From contig NC_133910.1 in the NCBI RefSeq assembly GCF_964199755.1, positions 10,734,711-10,798,710 of the forward strand: 64,000 nt of DNA, in the 5' to 3' direction. Positions 23,401-54,100 of this stretch are shown in pieces. The position numbers were made by a program, and so were the translations under genes. Source of the DNA: Larus michahellis. Taxonomy: Eukaryota; Chordata; Aves; Charadriiformes; Laridae. The notes beneath the pieces were generated by a model. The model did no database searches, was not told where the DNA came from, and saw only the letters and a list, made by a program, of their open reading frames with translations. Position 1 is the stretch's first letter; each line of letters opens with the position of its first letter.

Positions 23401-26400
23401 TTGTCATATCAACCAGGAAAACCACACAACTTGTATGTCTTTGAAAGGCTGATGCTGGTATTTTGCAGGCAGTCCTGTTGCTGTAACAATTTTTCTTTGA
23501 TGCTAAGATTTAAGCTACTCGCTAAATGATGTATACAAGCTTGAATGCAGCATTGAGGATTAAGCTAAAGGAGAAGTGAACCAGAGATCAGAGTTGAAAT
23601 GTAATCTCAAAATAAGTCAAATAAAGCCAATGCAGCTCAACTTTATCTTTAGTCAGGATAAAAGGAGTCATGCTGAGCACTGGCCCCGTCAACTGGAGTC
23701 ACTGCTATATGTACGGGAGAGCCATGCTTGAAAGTTAGTGATGAAACGCAGGCGGGCAAAGGGGTATGCTTCTATTTTGTACTTCTATTCTCTGCCTTCG
23801 GTGAAACAAAGCATCATCAGAGAGAATCCGGCTGATTTGCATCTATTTACCCCCAAATTTTCTTGTATTATTAATAAGTTTAACTTGAAGCTTTGAGATT
23901 CTATAAGTGCTGGTAAAAATATGATTTTGGGCTACCTATTTTACAAAAGATGAAGGAAGTAAAAAAAAAAGATAAAGAAGGAACTAAAAAACAATTGCCC
24001 ACAAGGACATTTCTACAGACACCACAAAACTGAAATGGTTAGCTGTGAAAGAAGAACCTAGCAACTTAAAATTACAATGCAAGCGACGACCCATTAGTCA
24101 TTTCAGACCAATCCGGTGTTATGTGATCATGTCTCACAGAAGTATATTTCAAAATATTTCCTGAAATATCCCATGCTTCTTCTTTCTATATTTGCCTACA
24201 CAAATTTGAACAAAGCCAAAAAAAGAAGTTGGGGTTCAGGGGAAGGAGACAGACACAAATCAAGTCTGAACAAACATACCTTGCTCTAGTTACCATTTTA
24301 TTGACGGTGTTTGTGACGTGACAGTTTAAATTCTGATAATGCGGACATCGTTGCTGCTGGGTAACAGATTTTCCCAACTGTTGCTAATTGCTGTTTCCAC
24401 ATTGCCCTATAAGCTCCAGCAGTGGTTGTTTTCTGTAGCTGCGCTTCATGGATCATTTCTATCATAATAAGGTTTCTGCTGCACTGTAGGAAGTAATATT
24501 TCCTGTAGGATAAGCGAAGTTGTGTTAGTGGTAGCAATGCTGAGAACCTGCGTTATGACTGCACAGCAGCTGTTGTTACTGCAAATAAGGAACTAGCGAC
24601 CAATTGTTTGTCATTTGCTTTTACTCTAAGTTGCCACACACAATGTTCCCTGGTTTTTCCATGCATACAGGATGGTGGGAGGTCTGGTTCCTCTGTAATT
24701 TCAAAAATATTTTTCTGTATTGGGTTTTTTTTGCATTTCTGTGTTGTTGTCACCTCTTAATATTTACAGCTGCTGATGAGTGTGTGAAAATTTCTGGGTT
24801 GCGATGGAAAGCAAATCTCGCCAGTTTAACGGAGCCTTGCTTTTACATCTGTGCACATGCACTTTGAGCTGTGAAGGAATTATAGGTCTATAGATTCACA
24901 AAGTAACTGAGTAAATTAACCCCTTCACAGGGGCATTAAAGATCTTTATCATGGAGTTTCACAAGCTTCTTGTGTGAACAATGTTATACGTTATTGCGCT
25001 ATTGTTCTTCATTTTTTTTTTGCAAAACTCTATTTTAATAAGGAAAGTAAAAATTGGCTGAGATACAATAATTTGCTTAAAGCAGCGGTCCCACTGAAGT
25101 GGGAATGTAGCCATGGTTTGAACAGGGACTCAGAACGCCTGGCTCCTATTTCTGTCTTTTTGGTGTATTTGTGTCCTAGGGCAAGGCTCTCAATCACACC
25201 GATCTTCAGGTTTTGTATTTGTAGCACGGGGATTAGAATACTTCCCTTCACAGGAATGTTGTGAGGATTGTGTTTTGTTTTGTCTTGAAAGCGCTTACTT
25301 GGAGTTACATAATAATAAAACCTATTACTGGCAAAACTATTAATTATAATGTAATAGGTAGATCCAATACATTTTATTATATTGAAGGTAGAGAATTTTG
25401 AAAATATAAGAAGTAATATTATGTTTTCAGAGAGTGTCTGGAAAAATACTAGGAAAGGAGCCTATTGTAGGATTAAAATAATAGAGTGTTGACAGTTTTT
25501 ACCAGTAGGGATATGAAATGCAGAAGTCTTGCAAAAATAAATTGATTGTTTGGAGAATTTTAAAGCAGCTTGTTGCAAAGGGGTCGCTGAGGGTTTCTCT
25601 TAGGAACAGCTAGAAAGCAGATATTAGTCCCCTTCATTTGTCATTGTCCATTGGTCCTTGCGCTGAGCGATGGTGAAAAGGAGTGTTGGAGGCCTGAAGG
25701 AAGGTTATGGTGACTCTCTTCCTCCAGTGTCCGTGTGCTAAGCCAGCTGTGTGATACCCCTCCAGTCTGTGTTTCCTGGGGCCAGGGATGGAGAGAGCTG
25801 TGTTTTGCCCCTGGTGACATTGGGGGTAGCAGGATCACACCGAGGTGGCTGACAGCAGACCTTGGCAAGGGGTGAATGGGTTGGGTGAGGGCCTGGAGAT
25901 GTCTCTGGCCAAGTGGAGTGGTTAAAGCAAGCCTTCGTGCTGCTGCCCTCAGTACAAAGAAAATGTTTGGGATAAAAAAACTGTAACTTTCTGTACCGTT
26001 CAATTCCACGTTCTTCATGGATGCTGACATGTCATTTAATCATTATTTTAAAAGCATTTTACAAGGATGCATTTTAAAACAAGGAAACAGACATTATAGG
26101 TCATTGTATGTAATTTATTTGAAAAGAACAGAATCCTCAAACCTTCTATCATCTGGATTAACTCTGAGTCTTTACTTTTCCTGGGGTTTGTGGTAAAACA
26201 AATCCAAGAGCAATGCTCATGTGACCAGAAAATTTGGACGTCGTTCTTTCTTGACAGAGACTTCAGAAAGAGACACGTAGAAGAGGCTTTTCAAGAGCAG
26301 GCTGGATTGACCTAGCAGAAATCCACAGAGAAGGGTGGGACGATAGGCAGGATTCCATCTCTAGCAATTTGGTATTGTTACCAATTTAGTGGGTTTTAAT

Positions 26401-28700
26401 TACTGCTGTTAGGTTCTGTCCAGATGTTCAGAATGAATAGGCTGAAGTCAGCCTTTTCTCAATAACTGTTGCTGAAAAACTGCTGCAGGCTTTCAAGCAC
26501 TCACAAGAATAAAGGAATCAAAGAAGAAATCTAGATGCTGTTACCCAATCTTGTGCCTTGCTCACATCTTTTGTGTACTTTAAACTTTATGGGAATATTT
26601 GATAAAAGCACACAAAACAATTCAAAACTGGAACCTTTAAAGCAAATCTGTTTCTTTTTACTTCATCTGACAAACGAAGACAGTTTTATATAAAATATGT
26701 TTGGGAGTAAATCACAGAAATAGCCATTTCAGAGTAAAAAGACCGATCTCAGTTATAGTTAGGTAATGGCTTCTAATTTTCTTTGTTGCAGATAAGAAAT
26801 AACAGTAATTATATTCCAAAACTGCTTTTCATTTCTGTTTGGGATTAAAATATCTTCTCCGCAACCGTTAGAGTGATTTTGAGAATTGTTGGGTCATGCT
26901 GGCGGTGTGTCTGTGGCCATGGGAGGGGAGCAGCGCTGGCCTGTAGCGGGGCTGCGGAGGCCGATGTTCCGCTGCTGTGCTGGGCCAGCAGTTCCGACCG
27001 GCACGGTGGGGGTCTGAGCCCTATAGCAGAGTCAGCCGCTGGGTTCATCCTGCGGAGTGAAGGGCCAGGACTGATAGAATTTTCACTGGAAAAGAAGATC
27101 TGACTCAGATCGGCTCCTGACACCCTTTCCAGGCTGTGCAGTCGGCTGGCCTGGCCAGGGCTCCGCAGGTGGCCGTGGCGGTTACCGGTCACAAATTCCG
27201 TCTTGTAAAAACAGGAGAGCTAACACCGCTTGGCTAACTCCACCAGGACTGAACAGCAAATAAAAAAGTAGTCAATGGATTTTTGTGTAATATTTTAACA
27301 AATTTGAATATTAAAACCTGTTAAGTGAATGTTATAGTGTTTATCTTAATAGAATAATATTTGGGGTAATACCAAGTGCTTAAAGCAACTGTATCTTTTT
27401 AAAGAGGGTAAACCAGACTGTAACTGGGTCAAAATAGTCAGATCATTTTCTGTTTAAAGACTCCCTCTTGTGGAAATCATTCTTACTGACTTGTTTTGAC
27501 CTATTTTTCTAGTAAAAGTCACTCCATATAAGGTATTGCAAAACTTGAAAACGGTTCTGTTGCATGGTGTTATCCGTTTGAAAGTTAGAAGCCTGACAAT
27601 GACAGTAGTCGTAACAACTGTAGTAGATTGCAGATTTTAGATCTTTCTACGGAGTCCTTTTTGTTACTCAGAAATTTATTTATTTATTATGTAGATGAAA
27701 AGAAATATTTAATTGTTTTTCACCCTGTGTTGGATGCCTCTGCCCAGGTGACGTGGAGTGCAGTGTCCCTCCCTGGCAGGGGCTGGGCAATGACTAGGGG
27801 GTGGTGACTCAGGGAAAGCAGAGGATTCCCGTCCATCGCCAGGCTGAGAACATGGAATTAGTAATGTCATAGTCACGCAGGAGGGACATGTCCATTCTGG
27901 GAAGAGATTTCCATAGGAATGTTAATATCAGTGGTGTGCTGCCTGATGGGAAGGGGCAATGTGAATCTCAGACACTGACACACAACAGAATTTGATGCTT
28001 TCCATAAAGTGCGTGACTGCAATAAAATCCTTTTTGCCCTCTGGCACCCTGTTGGGTGAGGAAATCACATTATTTAGAGTCAATGTCTAATATGTATTTG
28101 GGCAGGAAGAACCATCAGCTCTTTTCAATCACACCCGAGCCCTAATCAACTCTCAATTCTAAAATAAGTAGAATCTCTCTACTTAATTGAAGCTCTCTGC
28201 TTCCGTGGCACTGAAGCTGCTGGAGCGGTTGGTTCTCCAAAGCACAAACCACGTGGGGACGCGCTGCCCCAACCCCAGTGCTCCCCGGCCACTGCTCTCT
28301 GCGTGGAGACCCAACTGTAGGCCCAAAAGCATCCCCAAAAAAACATCTCAAAGGAGTTTTGGTGACACACAATATAAAAATGAAAATCTGAGTATTAATC
28401 TGGCATAGCAGGAGTCTTAATTGTGAACGTCTGGACCCATTAACTTTCTGTAATGTCTGTGTTCAAGTGGGGAAACTTTGTGTGTTGAGCTGAGAATCTG
28501 GGAAAGTTTACTGAATTGGAGATAAGTAGAATCCTTCATAATGTTACTTTTATTACATCCTTTTCATCTCCTGAACCACTGATTTATTTCTTTTTTAATC
28601 CTGACAGCTGTGAGATTTGTGCATTTTCAGGTCTTTTGTATTGCCTGCCACGAGTGTTTAAACAGCCTATTTAAAAAAAAATCAAAGCCAAGGCTGACGA
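20451..28700. other. Intergenic region between divergent GSN and RAB14
   Basis: About 8 kb of mainly AT-rich sequence with no supportable gene. It contains a (GT)n tract near 21,527-21,543, a 17-base A run near 22,858-22,874, a GC-rich patch at about 26.88-27.19 kb and a CTCF-like motif on the minus strand at 27,461-27,473. Open frames here are short and have no recognisable domains or splice context. Confidence 0.6.
27461..27473 (-). promoter_or_regulatory. Weak CTCF-like motif, minus orientation
   Basis: Minus strand reads CCACAAGAGGGAG, one mismatch from the CTCF core at the GGC position. It faces the plus-oriented motifs at 14.36 and 20.24 kb. Confidence 0.25.
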
Positions 28701-28949
28701 GCTGGTTACAGCGCTTCCCAGGACGCGCCGAGGGCCCGAGACACTACATTAGTTTTTCGGGAACCCGGAGGGACGCAGAGCCCCACCTGCCGCCTCGCGC
28801 CGGCCCCGCCCCGCGCGCGCCGGCCCAGCCCAGCCCCGCGCGCCGGCGGGAGGCGGGGTGGCTCCGGCACGCGGCCTTCGCCATTGGCTGCGGCGCGGCC
28901 TCTCGCGCCCACCTTTGTGCAGCCCCGGCGCCCGTCGAGAGTGGGAGGG

Positions 28950-46325
<17,376 letters not shown>

Positions 46326-47164
46326 TACAGCAGTTTGTGGTCTTTGCTCGGTTCCTCGGAGCCATTTCAGAGGGGCGGCTGCTGCTCTCGCTCCTCTCCT
46401 GAGGCGGTTTCCATCCACCGCAGCAGCTGGTTGGCAGGAGCTGCCGAACGCGTGCTTCTGCTGCCTCCAGCCAGGGCTCGGCTTCCTGGGAAAAGCCTCT
46501 CGCTGAACTGGTGGAGGAGGAATGTGAGCGTGGCCTAAGATTACGCAAGAATTCCTTGTAGTGATGGTATTTGTGCTTTAACCGATGGACCTCGCGTGGT
46601 GTGAAGAGGAGACGGCCCGGCTCTGCTGGAGCCCAAAAAGTGAAGTTGTAACAGGCCAGGGCTGAGTCCAGAAGGAGCCACTGGAGCTGGGCAGTGCTCA
46701 CTCCCAGGAAAGCGGGACAAAATGACAGTTGGTGCACGGAAAAGGCTTATGTTTATAATGTGGATGAGAAAGGGCAGGCTGGAGAATGACGTCAAAGCCT
46801 GTCCCCAGGAGAAGGGCAGAGTCACCCTGTCCTGGCTCCCTGCTGGAGGGGGAAGAGGTGTTGTGCAGGACATCTCCTGTGTTCATGGGCCCTTGTTCTG
46901 CTGCCTGAAGGCTTTACAAAGTGGTTTTTCCACTACTAATTAAGAGGAAGTTGCTTGGAACTTTGTTTATGAAACCATTAACCATGAAGAGAGGCTGAAT
47001 CCAGCTCAGGCCCCAGAGAAGGGAGCTCGCACCAGCGGCCGGAAAATACCCACATTGCACAAAGTGAAACTTGTCCAGACAAAGAGGCCCCATGTGCTAA
47101 TAATGCTGGAGAATAACTTAAAACCAAACAAACACATACAAGAAACCAGCCACAGACAAAAGTA
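46326..47164. other. Intergenic gap between converging RAB14 and CNTRL
   Basis: About 840 bases between the distal RAB14 and the CNTRL poly(A) sites. Apart from the minus-strand open frame described separately, no feature is seen. Confidence 0.6.
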
Positions 47165-48165
47165 AACATCAGTCACTCACGTTTATTTTAAGGAAGTACT
47201 CAAAAATAACTGTATTTAAAACATTCATGCATTTATCAACAAGTAAATGGACAACTGTCTGGGTTTTCTTTAAAGTGGAAACTGACCAGCACCAACACTT
47301 AAATAGAAGGAATTGTTTTGGAAACATTTAAATCCACATTTAAGATATTTAAGAATGAACAAACCAACCAACCTTATATACATAAAGCCCAGTTACTTAA
47401 TCGTACAAAAACTTCACAGTAGAGCAGGCCCCGCAGCCCGGTGGTGGTTAGTGGTGGCAAACGCCTCTTTTGAAAAGGCGCGTGAAGTGGTGAGGTAGAA
47501 ATCTGGGGTGGTATCTGACAGCTCGGGTGTGGGGAGCTGCGCCACCCCCAACGGAGCTTCCCCGGGGGGAGCCTGTGCTGCCCTGACCCTGCTTAAGGCC
47601 TGCTGCCAGCTCTGGAGCTGCTTGACGCTTTTCTTCTAATGTATGGCACCTGTTGAAGTAAGGTATTTTTTAACTTAAATCATTACAAAAGAACACTTAA
47701 GCACCAGGCCAGCGCTGGAGGTAGCTGTAACTGAAATGGAGATGCAGGCCATGCACTTATTAAAACCAGAAAAGTGTTACTGGAAGACAAAGGATGGCAG
47801 TAACTTGACACTGGAGTTGCTAACACAGTGCAGTGGCGATTTCTCTGTGCCATGAGAGGTTACAAGCAGCTCCCGCCAACAATTTGAAAATACACATCAA
47901 AGAGCCAGAACAGCATCAAAAGTGCGAGGATCCCAGCCCCAGGAATGCTCTCACTGGAAAGGGACAATACGGTCCCAGAACCCACCACCACCCTGAGCCC
48001 CCGAGCTCGGCCTTGGGGACACTCGTGACGAGGCTGGAACTGGGCTGAGGTCACGTCTCACCTCTGGCCTTACTGAGAAATTCCTCCCGAGCAGGAACGC
48101 AGCGTCTGAGCCACCACCGGCATCCCCGGGGGCCTGCGGGGGTGCGCCAGTGGTGTCAGAGTAGC
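47165..48165 (-). CDS. CNTRL: CNTRL last exon: 31-residue tail, stop and 3' UTR
   Basis: Acceptor TTTTCCTAG|GCTACT at 48165. In phase it reads ATLTPLAHPRRPPGMPVVAQ and ends ISQ with TAA at 48072-48070. This tail is Pro/Arg-rich and unlike the human end (LGQNQEKNASAR). The stop overlaps a donor-like A|GTAAGG, so a further splice that removes the stop is possible. The rest is 3' UTR to the poly(A) signal at 47182. Confidence 0.6.
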
Positions 48166-51100
48166 CTAGGAAAAGCAGTAAAAACAAGTCTGAGTCATAA
48201 ATTAACGTCTTCAATTAGTGGAGTCATGTTAATCTTTAAAAAAATAAAAATCTGAATTTTAAAGAATAAACACTAAGACAAAGTAAAAAACCAAACAACT
48301 TTGAGGAAAGCGGCCTTTTCAGACAAGTTGGCTGCTGCCAGAGTAACGAGGTGTGCGGTACAATCCCCCCCTCCAGAAAACCCCTGCGGTGCCTCCGAGA
48401 TGGGGAGCGTACGGCTGGAACAGACTGCCAGGGAGCTAAAAGTTATAGAAAACACCAAACCAGAATTCCTGTGCGCAGCAGAGCCTTACCTGTGTTTTTG
48501 TTAAATTCAGAGTTTCACGAAGAGAAACCAGACTTGAGGTTTGGGTGAGAAAGAGCGAATCCGAGGAAGTGCTGCTGACGAGGTCGTCCAGGGCATCCAC
48601 CTGTCGCTGCAGGCTGTGCAGGGTGCCCTCCGTCTGCTGCTTTCCCCTGATTAACACTTCCACTTGCTTGGACATGCACTGCCGGAGCTGGGCCTGAACA
48701 CAGCAGCGCTGCTGTTTATAGCCAGCCAGTGTAATTTTCAAGACTGTATTTAAAAAGTCTGGTGACCTTATGGTCAAGCCGTAAGGGATGGGATGTCACG
48801 ACTCTCATGCAGATGGCAATGGGTTTGTGAATGATTTTTAAGTAGTTCCCCTCCTCCCAAGCCAAAAACAAGCTCTATTTTCATGGCCCTTATCATGAAC
48901 TGCTCGAAGAGAGCGCAACAGGTATGTTCTAGCTAAACCTGGCCATCACCTGTACGTGAAATGATCACGTGTGCTCCCAAACTGTAATCTGTATGTAAAT
49001 AGTGCGACGTAAATGAGGGAATCGTGTTGGAATACTCAAAAATCCAATTAACTGTTAATTAGAATTATTCATCGTGATATAGCATGCAGTTGCAAGGCTT
49101 TTAGTGTTCCCACCCAAAGGTACTCTGCAGCTAGTCATAACGGACGGAGCTGGAGAAGGATCCCCCAGGCTCCTGGGGCGTTTGGGTTACTTTCCAAAGG
49201 GACCCGAGGGAATCCCGGTGTGAGGGGAAGAGATGTGTCACCTTCAGCCGATCTTCACGATGCTGCAGTTTTTCCCGGAGAGCCTCTCCACGCCACTGTT
49301 CATCCTTTTGGAGACAAAACAGAGCGTTACAGCTAAAGGCACCGACACCGACGTGCTCAGCTGCAGCACGAGTAGCAGCTACTTTTTGAAAACATTTTAC
49401 CATTAATAAGACTTTAGAAAAATCCAACTTTTCCTCCAATGAGAAGAGTCTTTTGTCAGCGGCAGCGAAGGGACCCGTCTCCCCTGAGTTAGCAGACTCA
49501 CAGTGCAGACAGCCCTCTGCTTCAGAAGAGGTTTCCGTGTCTTCCAACGGTTCCAGAGAAGATGGGCTCGAAGGTTTAAACCCCGCCCTAATTTCATCTT
49601 CAACCTCCAGTTTAAGCAGCGTTGCTGTGTTCTCCATTTCCCTTTGTCTCTTTTCCAGGTCGTTTGGAGTTTTAACCTACATCATAGAACAGTCTCAGCA
49701 TTTTGCTGTCACGTTACAAATGCATCAACCCAGAGGGATTTTCCTGTATAACCGAACAAGGCTTATTCCCCAGATGTTTACGTTTTGACTGCTGCAGCCA
49801 GAAATCACAAACCTCTGAACAGGCGCAGCCCTAATTCTGACATGAACTTGGCCTCTGAAGCCCCTCGGATGGTAAAAGGCAATTAAAGTTACCAAGACAC
49901 AACTTGTTCACTTAAACCTGTTCATACTCTGGTCTTGCACAGTCTTCCTTGAATGCCTTCTAGCTGCCAACACCAGTCTTCTCTGAAGGACTATTTTTAA
50001 AGGGCTTAGAAACCATTTATAAACGATTTCTTAAAGGACTAGAGGGAGCCAAGCCAACACAGAATCACCTTTTAATTCAAAATGAGCATTAAGAGCAGAA
50101 AATGCTGGCCCAAGTTGGCACAAACAAGTTGTTAAGTGCCTACTGAGTAGCTTTGAGTGTTGATAACATTTAGTGATTTGCATAAATTATGACCCTAATT
50201 ATGCCAAGTTCCTATTACCAAACCTTAATGTAAACAGGAGCCGGAGTCCTAATTCTTGACTGAAGCATTGCTGGAACTGAGCTGACAGCAAATGTTATGG
50301 TGCGTTCGCTACGTATCGTGGGAGCACCCAAATCCAATTGCTCTTACGAACAGCCGGGCCTACGCCCTCCACCCTCAGCCCACCTCCAAGGAAAAGGGTC
50401 TCTTTTTCAGGCATCATTTCACTGGGTGAGGCGTTGATCCATTCGAACACCTAAACTGCGCCTGTAATTCCCCTCGTGCTGGGACGGCAACGATGCAGCC
50501 GCACCGCGCTGCCACGGCCTTCAGGGTCTGACAAATGAAATACCGCGTGAGAGCGTGGCAGCCCGGCACCCAGAACTGCGCACGTGACTGACTGGCTGGA
50601 GTTGGTTTGTTCACTTTTAAACCAGGATTACCGAGCTGCCTGATCCTCCTGACTCTTAACAAAGCTTAACTTCTCCCAGATTTGGGAAAATCACACAGCA
50701 ATTTTAAGTAGTCCATTTCTAACTGTGATACAGCAGACAGGAGGGATTCAAAACCAATACAATATGAACTTGTCTGGAAGGGACGTCTTTCCCTCAAACC
50801 ACCTGTGTCTGGCCACTCCACCACAGCTGGGTTTGGAGATCCTGTCGGATCTGGCCAATGTCCTTTCCGAGGTGCTTGGCTCGTTCAGAGTTACCGCGCG
50901 CTACTTGTTCAGCAGCTGCTGGGTCACTCTGCAAACAGGTATTTCCACGCTTTTGTTCCTAGGAACGCGCAGGAGGACTGCCTTTTACTGTAAGCATCCA
51001 CTTCAGAAAGACGGGTCAAGAGAACCCACAGAACACAGTTTCTTCAAGTTAAGAGGCAGCAACAGCATTAAACAGGTGTAACCAGAGGGGTTCTGCAGCA

Positions 51101-54100
51101 CAATCTAGAAATACCAGAGTCTGGTCACCTCAAGTTTTGTCTAGTCATGAAGTTCATGCATTACTTTGTTCCTCCTATGATAAAAAGGAGTGTTTTATCA
51201 TTTTGCTGTTTAAAAATAACCTAGATCCCCAAATATCCTCATCTCAGCCAGGACTTACGTGAAGTTGTCTTTCGAGTTGCATCCTTTGCATTTTCATTGC
51301 CGCTTTCAGGCTCAAGATTTGTTTTTCTGCTTTTTTCCTCTCTGACGCTATCTGATCTTGGAGATGGTTCAGCTCAGACTTGGAGACTTCCAGCTCTTCT
51401 TGAAGAGACTGTATTTCTCTATCTTTTTTTTGCAATTGTAATTCTTTTTCTGAGACCTGATGTTCTGTAATTAACATTTTTAAAAACAATCCCGATTAGC
51501 AGAAATACTAAGTATCTCGGTATATTTCATACACATTAGATATTTTTCAAACACGTTTACGTGCTGAGCCGTGGTTTGTAAAAACACCGACAGAAGGTGA
51601 GAGGGGACGGAACACCAGTTGGCTTTAGAATTTCAGTTCTTTGGAAAAGTCAATTTAACCGTGAGTCAATCCAGGCGCTGCATTAGCAACCCAGCCAGAT
51701 TAACAGAAATATTTGTTGGTTTCATTAGACTTAGAACCCCTAAATGGTAACAATTTATTTGTGCACTGAATCTTACTGCTTTTTCGGACAGTTTCTTCAA
51801 GTGCTGCACATCGTGACTCCTCCTTTTCCAGTTTCCTGATGTTTTCTTCCGCCAGCCTTAGTTTTGCTATTGCCTGCTCCAGTTTCTTTTGTTTATCTGT
51901 TAATTCCTTTTCCAATAGTATTTTCTGATCTTTTACTTTAGCACTACATTCTTCCAGTTTCTTTCCTTCACGCTCTGAAACTTGCTTGAGGTGATGAAGA
52001 ATCTGCCAAAAAAACACCACTCAAGCTTTAACTAGTACCAACTCGATGAGAAATACCATCACCAAAAGACATTACAGAACTTAAAGCAGCATAAATTGGA
52101 AAAACCTGTAGTCTAATATTCCCTACTGACATAAAAGTTCATCAGTTTTTCCTCGCCCCTCGTTCTCAGTACAGCTCCCTCAAGTTCTTTTTGGTTAACA
52201 CTTTGTTGAAACTGCCCAGCCAACATAAGTGAATTTTACTGCAGGAATCTATGATTAAGCCCTGATTTTCATGAACAGCTGATGGGCTTTGCACAGAAGT
52301 ACTGTAGGGAAGAAGAAGAAGAAGAGCTAGCTGCCATAGCGATCCACTCAAGATCAAACAGAAACTTCAGAATAAAAAGCCCTGCATTTTTTTTCCGCTT
52401 AGTTTTGGAATTATGGAATGCAGTTGGAGTTAAGTTTTGCTTAGTTTCATTTGAAATCCATTGTATCATTTCAGGTAATCTACATAGTTTGCTCGTCTCC
52501 CAGGAGAAATCACGAGCATGGGAGGAAGTTCTCCGAGCTCTCTGTACCCAGCTGCTTTATCTTGGCAGCTGACAGAACAGCATTACAGAGAATAATCTGT
52601 GCTAGTCCATCTCCTCGCCGCCTCCTCGGCAGGCAAGACACCGCACTGCACAGTGCCCTCCACCACACTAACCCTTCCCGCACCCTGGCCAGTGCGGATT
52701 TTACAGCAGTTCTGTTACCAGTTCAGTAGAAGATGACCCCGCTAACTGGGAAGCCGCAGTCCTTCGTTGTGACACGCTAGTTTTCACTAAACCACAACTG
52801 AATGTTGAAGCTTTTTGTTTACTGTTATTCCTCTAAAAATGAGGCTTCATGTTTCTTAAGGCACTTCTTAAAGTGCTTTAAAGTACTTCTTAAAGCATTT
52901 CTTAAAGTTTATTAATTGAAAACTTGCACCCAATCTTTTTGGCCTGCGTTATTTTTAGAGGTCAGGCAAAAGCAAGGCAAGGCAGCAGGCTCATTACCGC
53001 TTCTTGCTTGGCCAGTTCTGTTTCCTTCTCTTCAATTTCTTTCTGGAGCTGCTGCAATTGGTTCTCCCTCTTTTTCTGTCTCTCTTGGCAATCCTTACGT
53101 TTCCTTAAATACTGTAGGATATCTTCTTTCAGGGCTGCCTGCTCTCTAAGCAACTCATCCTGACGCCTTGTATTATTTTTCAAATCCTGCAATATAAAGA
53201 CATAAAATGTCTGTCTGCATTGCTTTCTAGAAAGAAGGTAAATTCAAACCCAAACAAATACACAGAAAAAAAAAAAAAACACCAAAAAGAACAACCCAAA
53301 AATAAAACCAAAAAGCCACACACTCTAATTTGGTAATAACAATCTGACCAGGAGAGTCATCGCAGCTGCCACTTCAACAGAAAACCCAAACCAGAAGTCT
53401 CATTTGGTTCGGCACCTATTATAGCCCAAAGCACTCCAAACTCAGCAGGAACACGGAAAGAAGCGATTCGTTGTTTATGAGCTCTGCAGTGTCTGGTTTT
53501 GAGCCAGGGTGCCTGGACGAAAACCAGGTGATGGCATGTCAGTTGTTGTGATAAATGACACCCCAACAATCTACTCACTACATGAAAATAAATACATATC
53601 TCACCCAAACTAACCTGTTCTACCAGCTGAAGCTGTTGCCTGGAGTAATTTAATTCTCCTTTCAGTGTTTCTAGTTCTTCCTTTTTTTCTAGAAAAATAT
53701 TTGGCAACAAGAGATTTTTTCAGTCAGCAATCTGAAATACCTATACAAATAAATTATCTCTTTTCATAAATGAAAAGTGAACAACAGAAATACAATTTCT
53801 AAAACCTCCATCTTTTCAACACGTTAAATACTTTCTGCCTGTAGATATTTGAGTACGTTGGATATTTAATATCCTACAGTACAGTTGCAATGTGTCTTTT
53901 AAAAACATTTCTCTTAAATATATGACAGTTTGAAACCAAAAATTGATCTTTACCTTGAAGATCCTTCTGTACAACAATAATGTCTCCATTCAGTGATTTT
54001 TTTTGTTTGTTCAGTAGATGTACCTCCTGCTGCAGGTTTTTAACATCCAATTCCAATTTTTCTACGCTGGATAATGCAGCTCTGCTGCTATCCTCAGTAG

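Noticed and set aside
20451-28700. CR1 LINE or LTR element in the intergenic region
   Set aside because: I found no CR1 3'-end signature (ATTCTATG repeats), no reverse-transcriptase motif and no LTR pair; old fragments could still be found by repeat masking.
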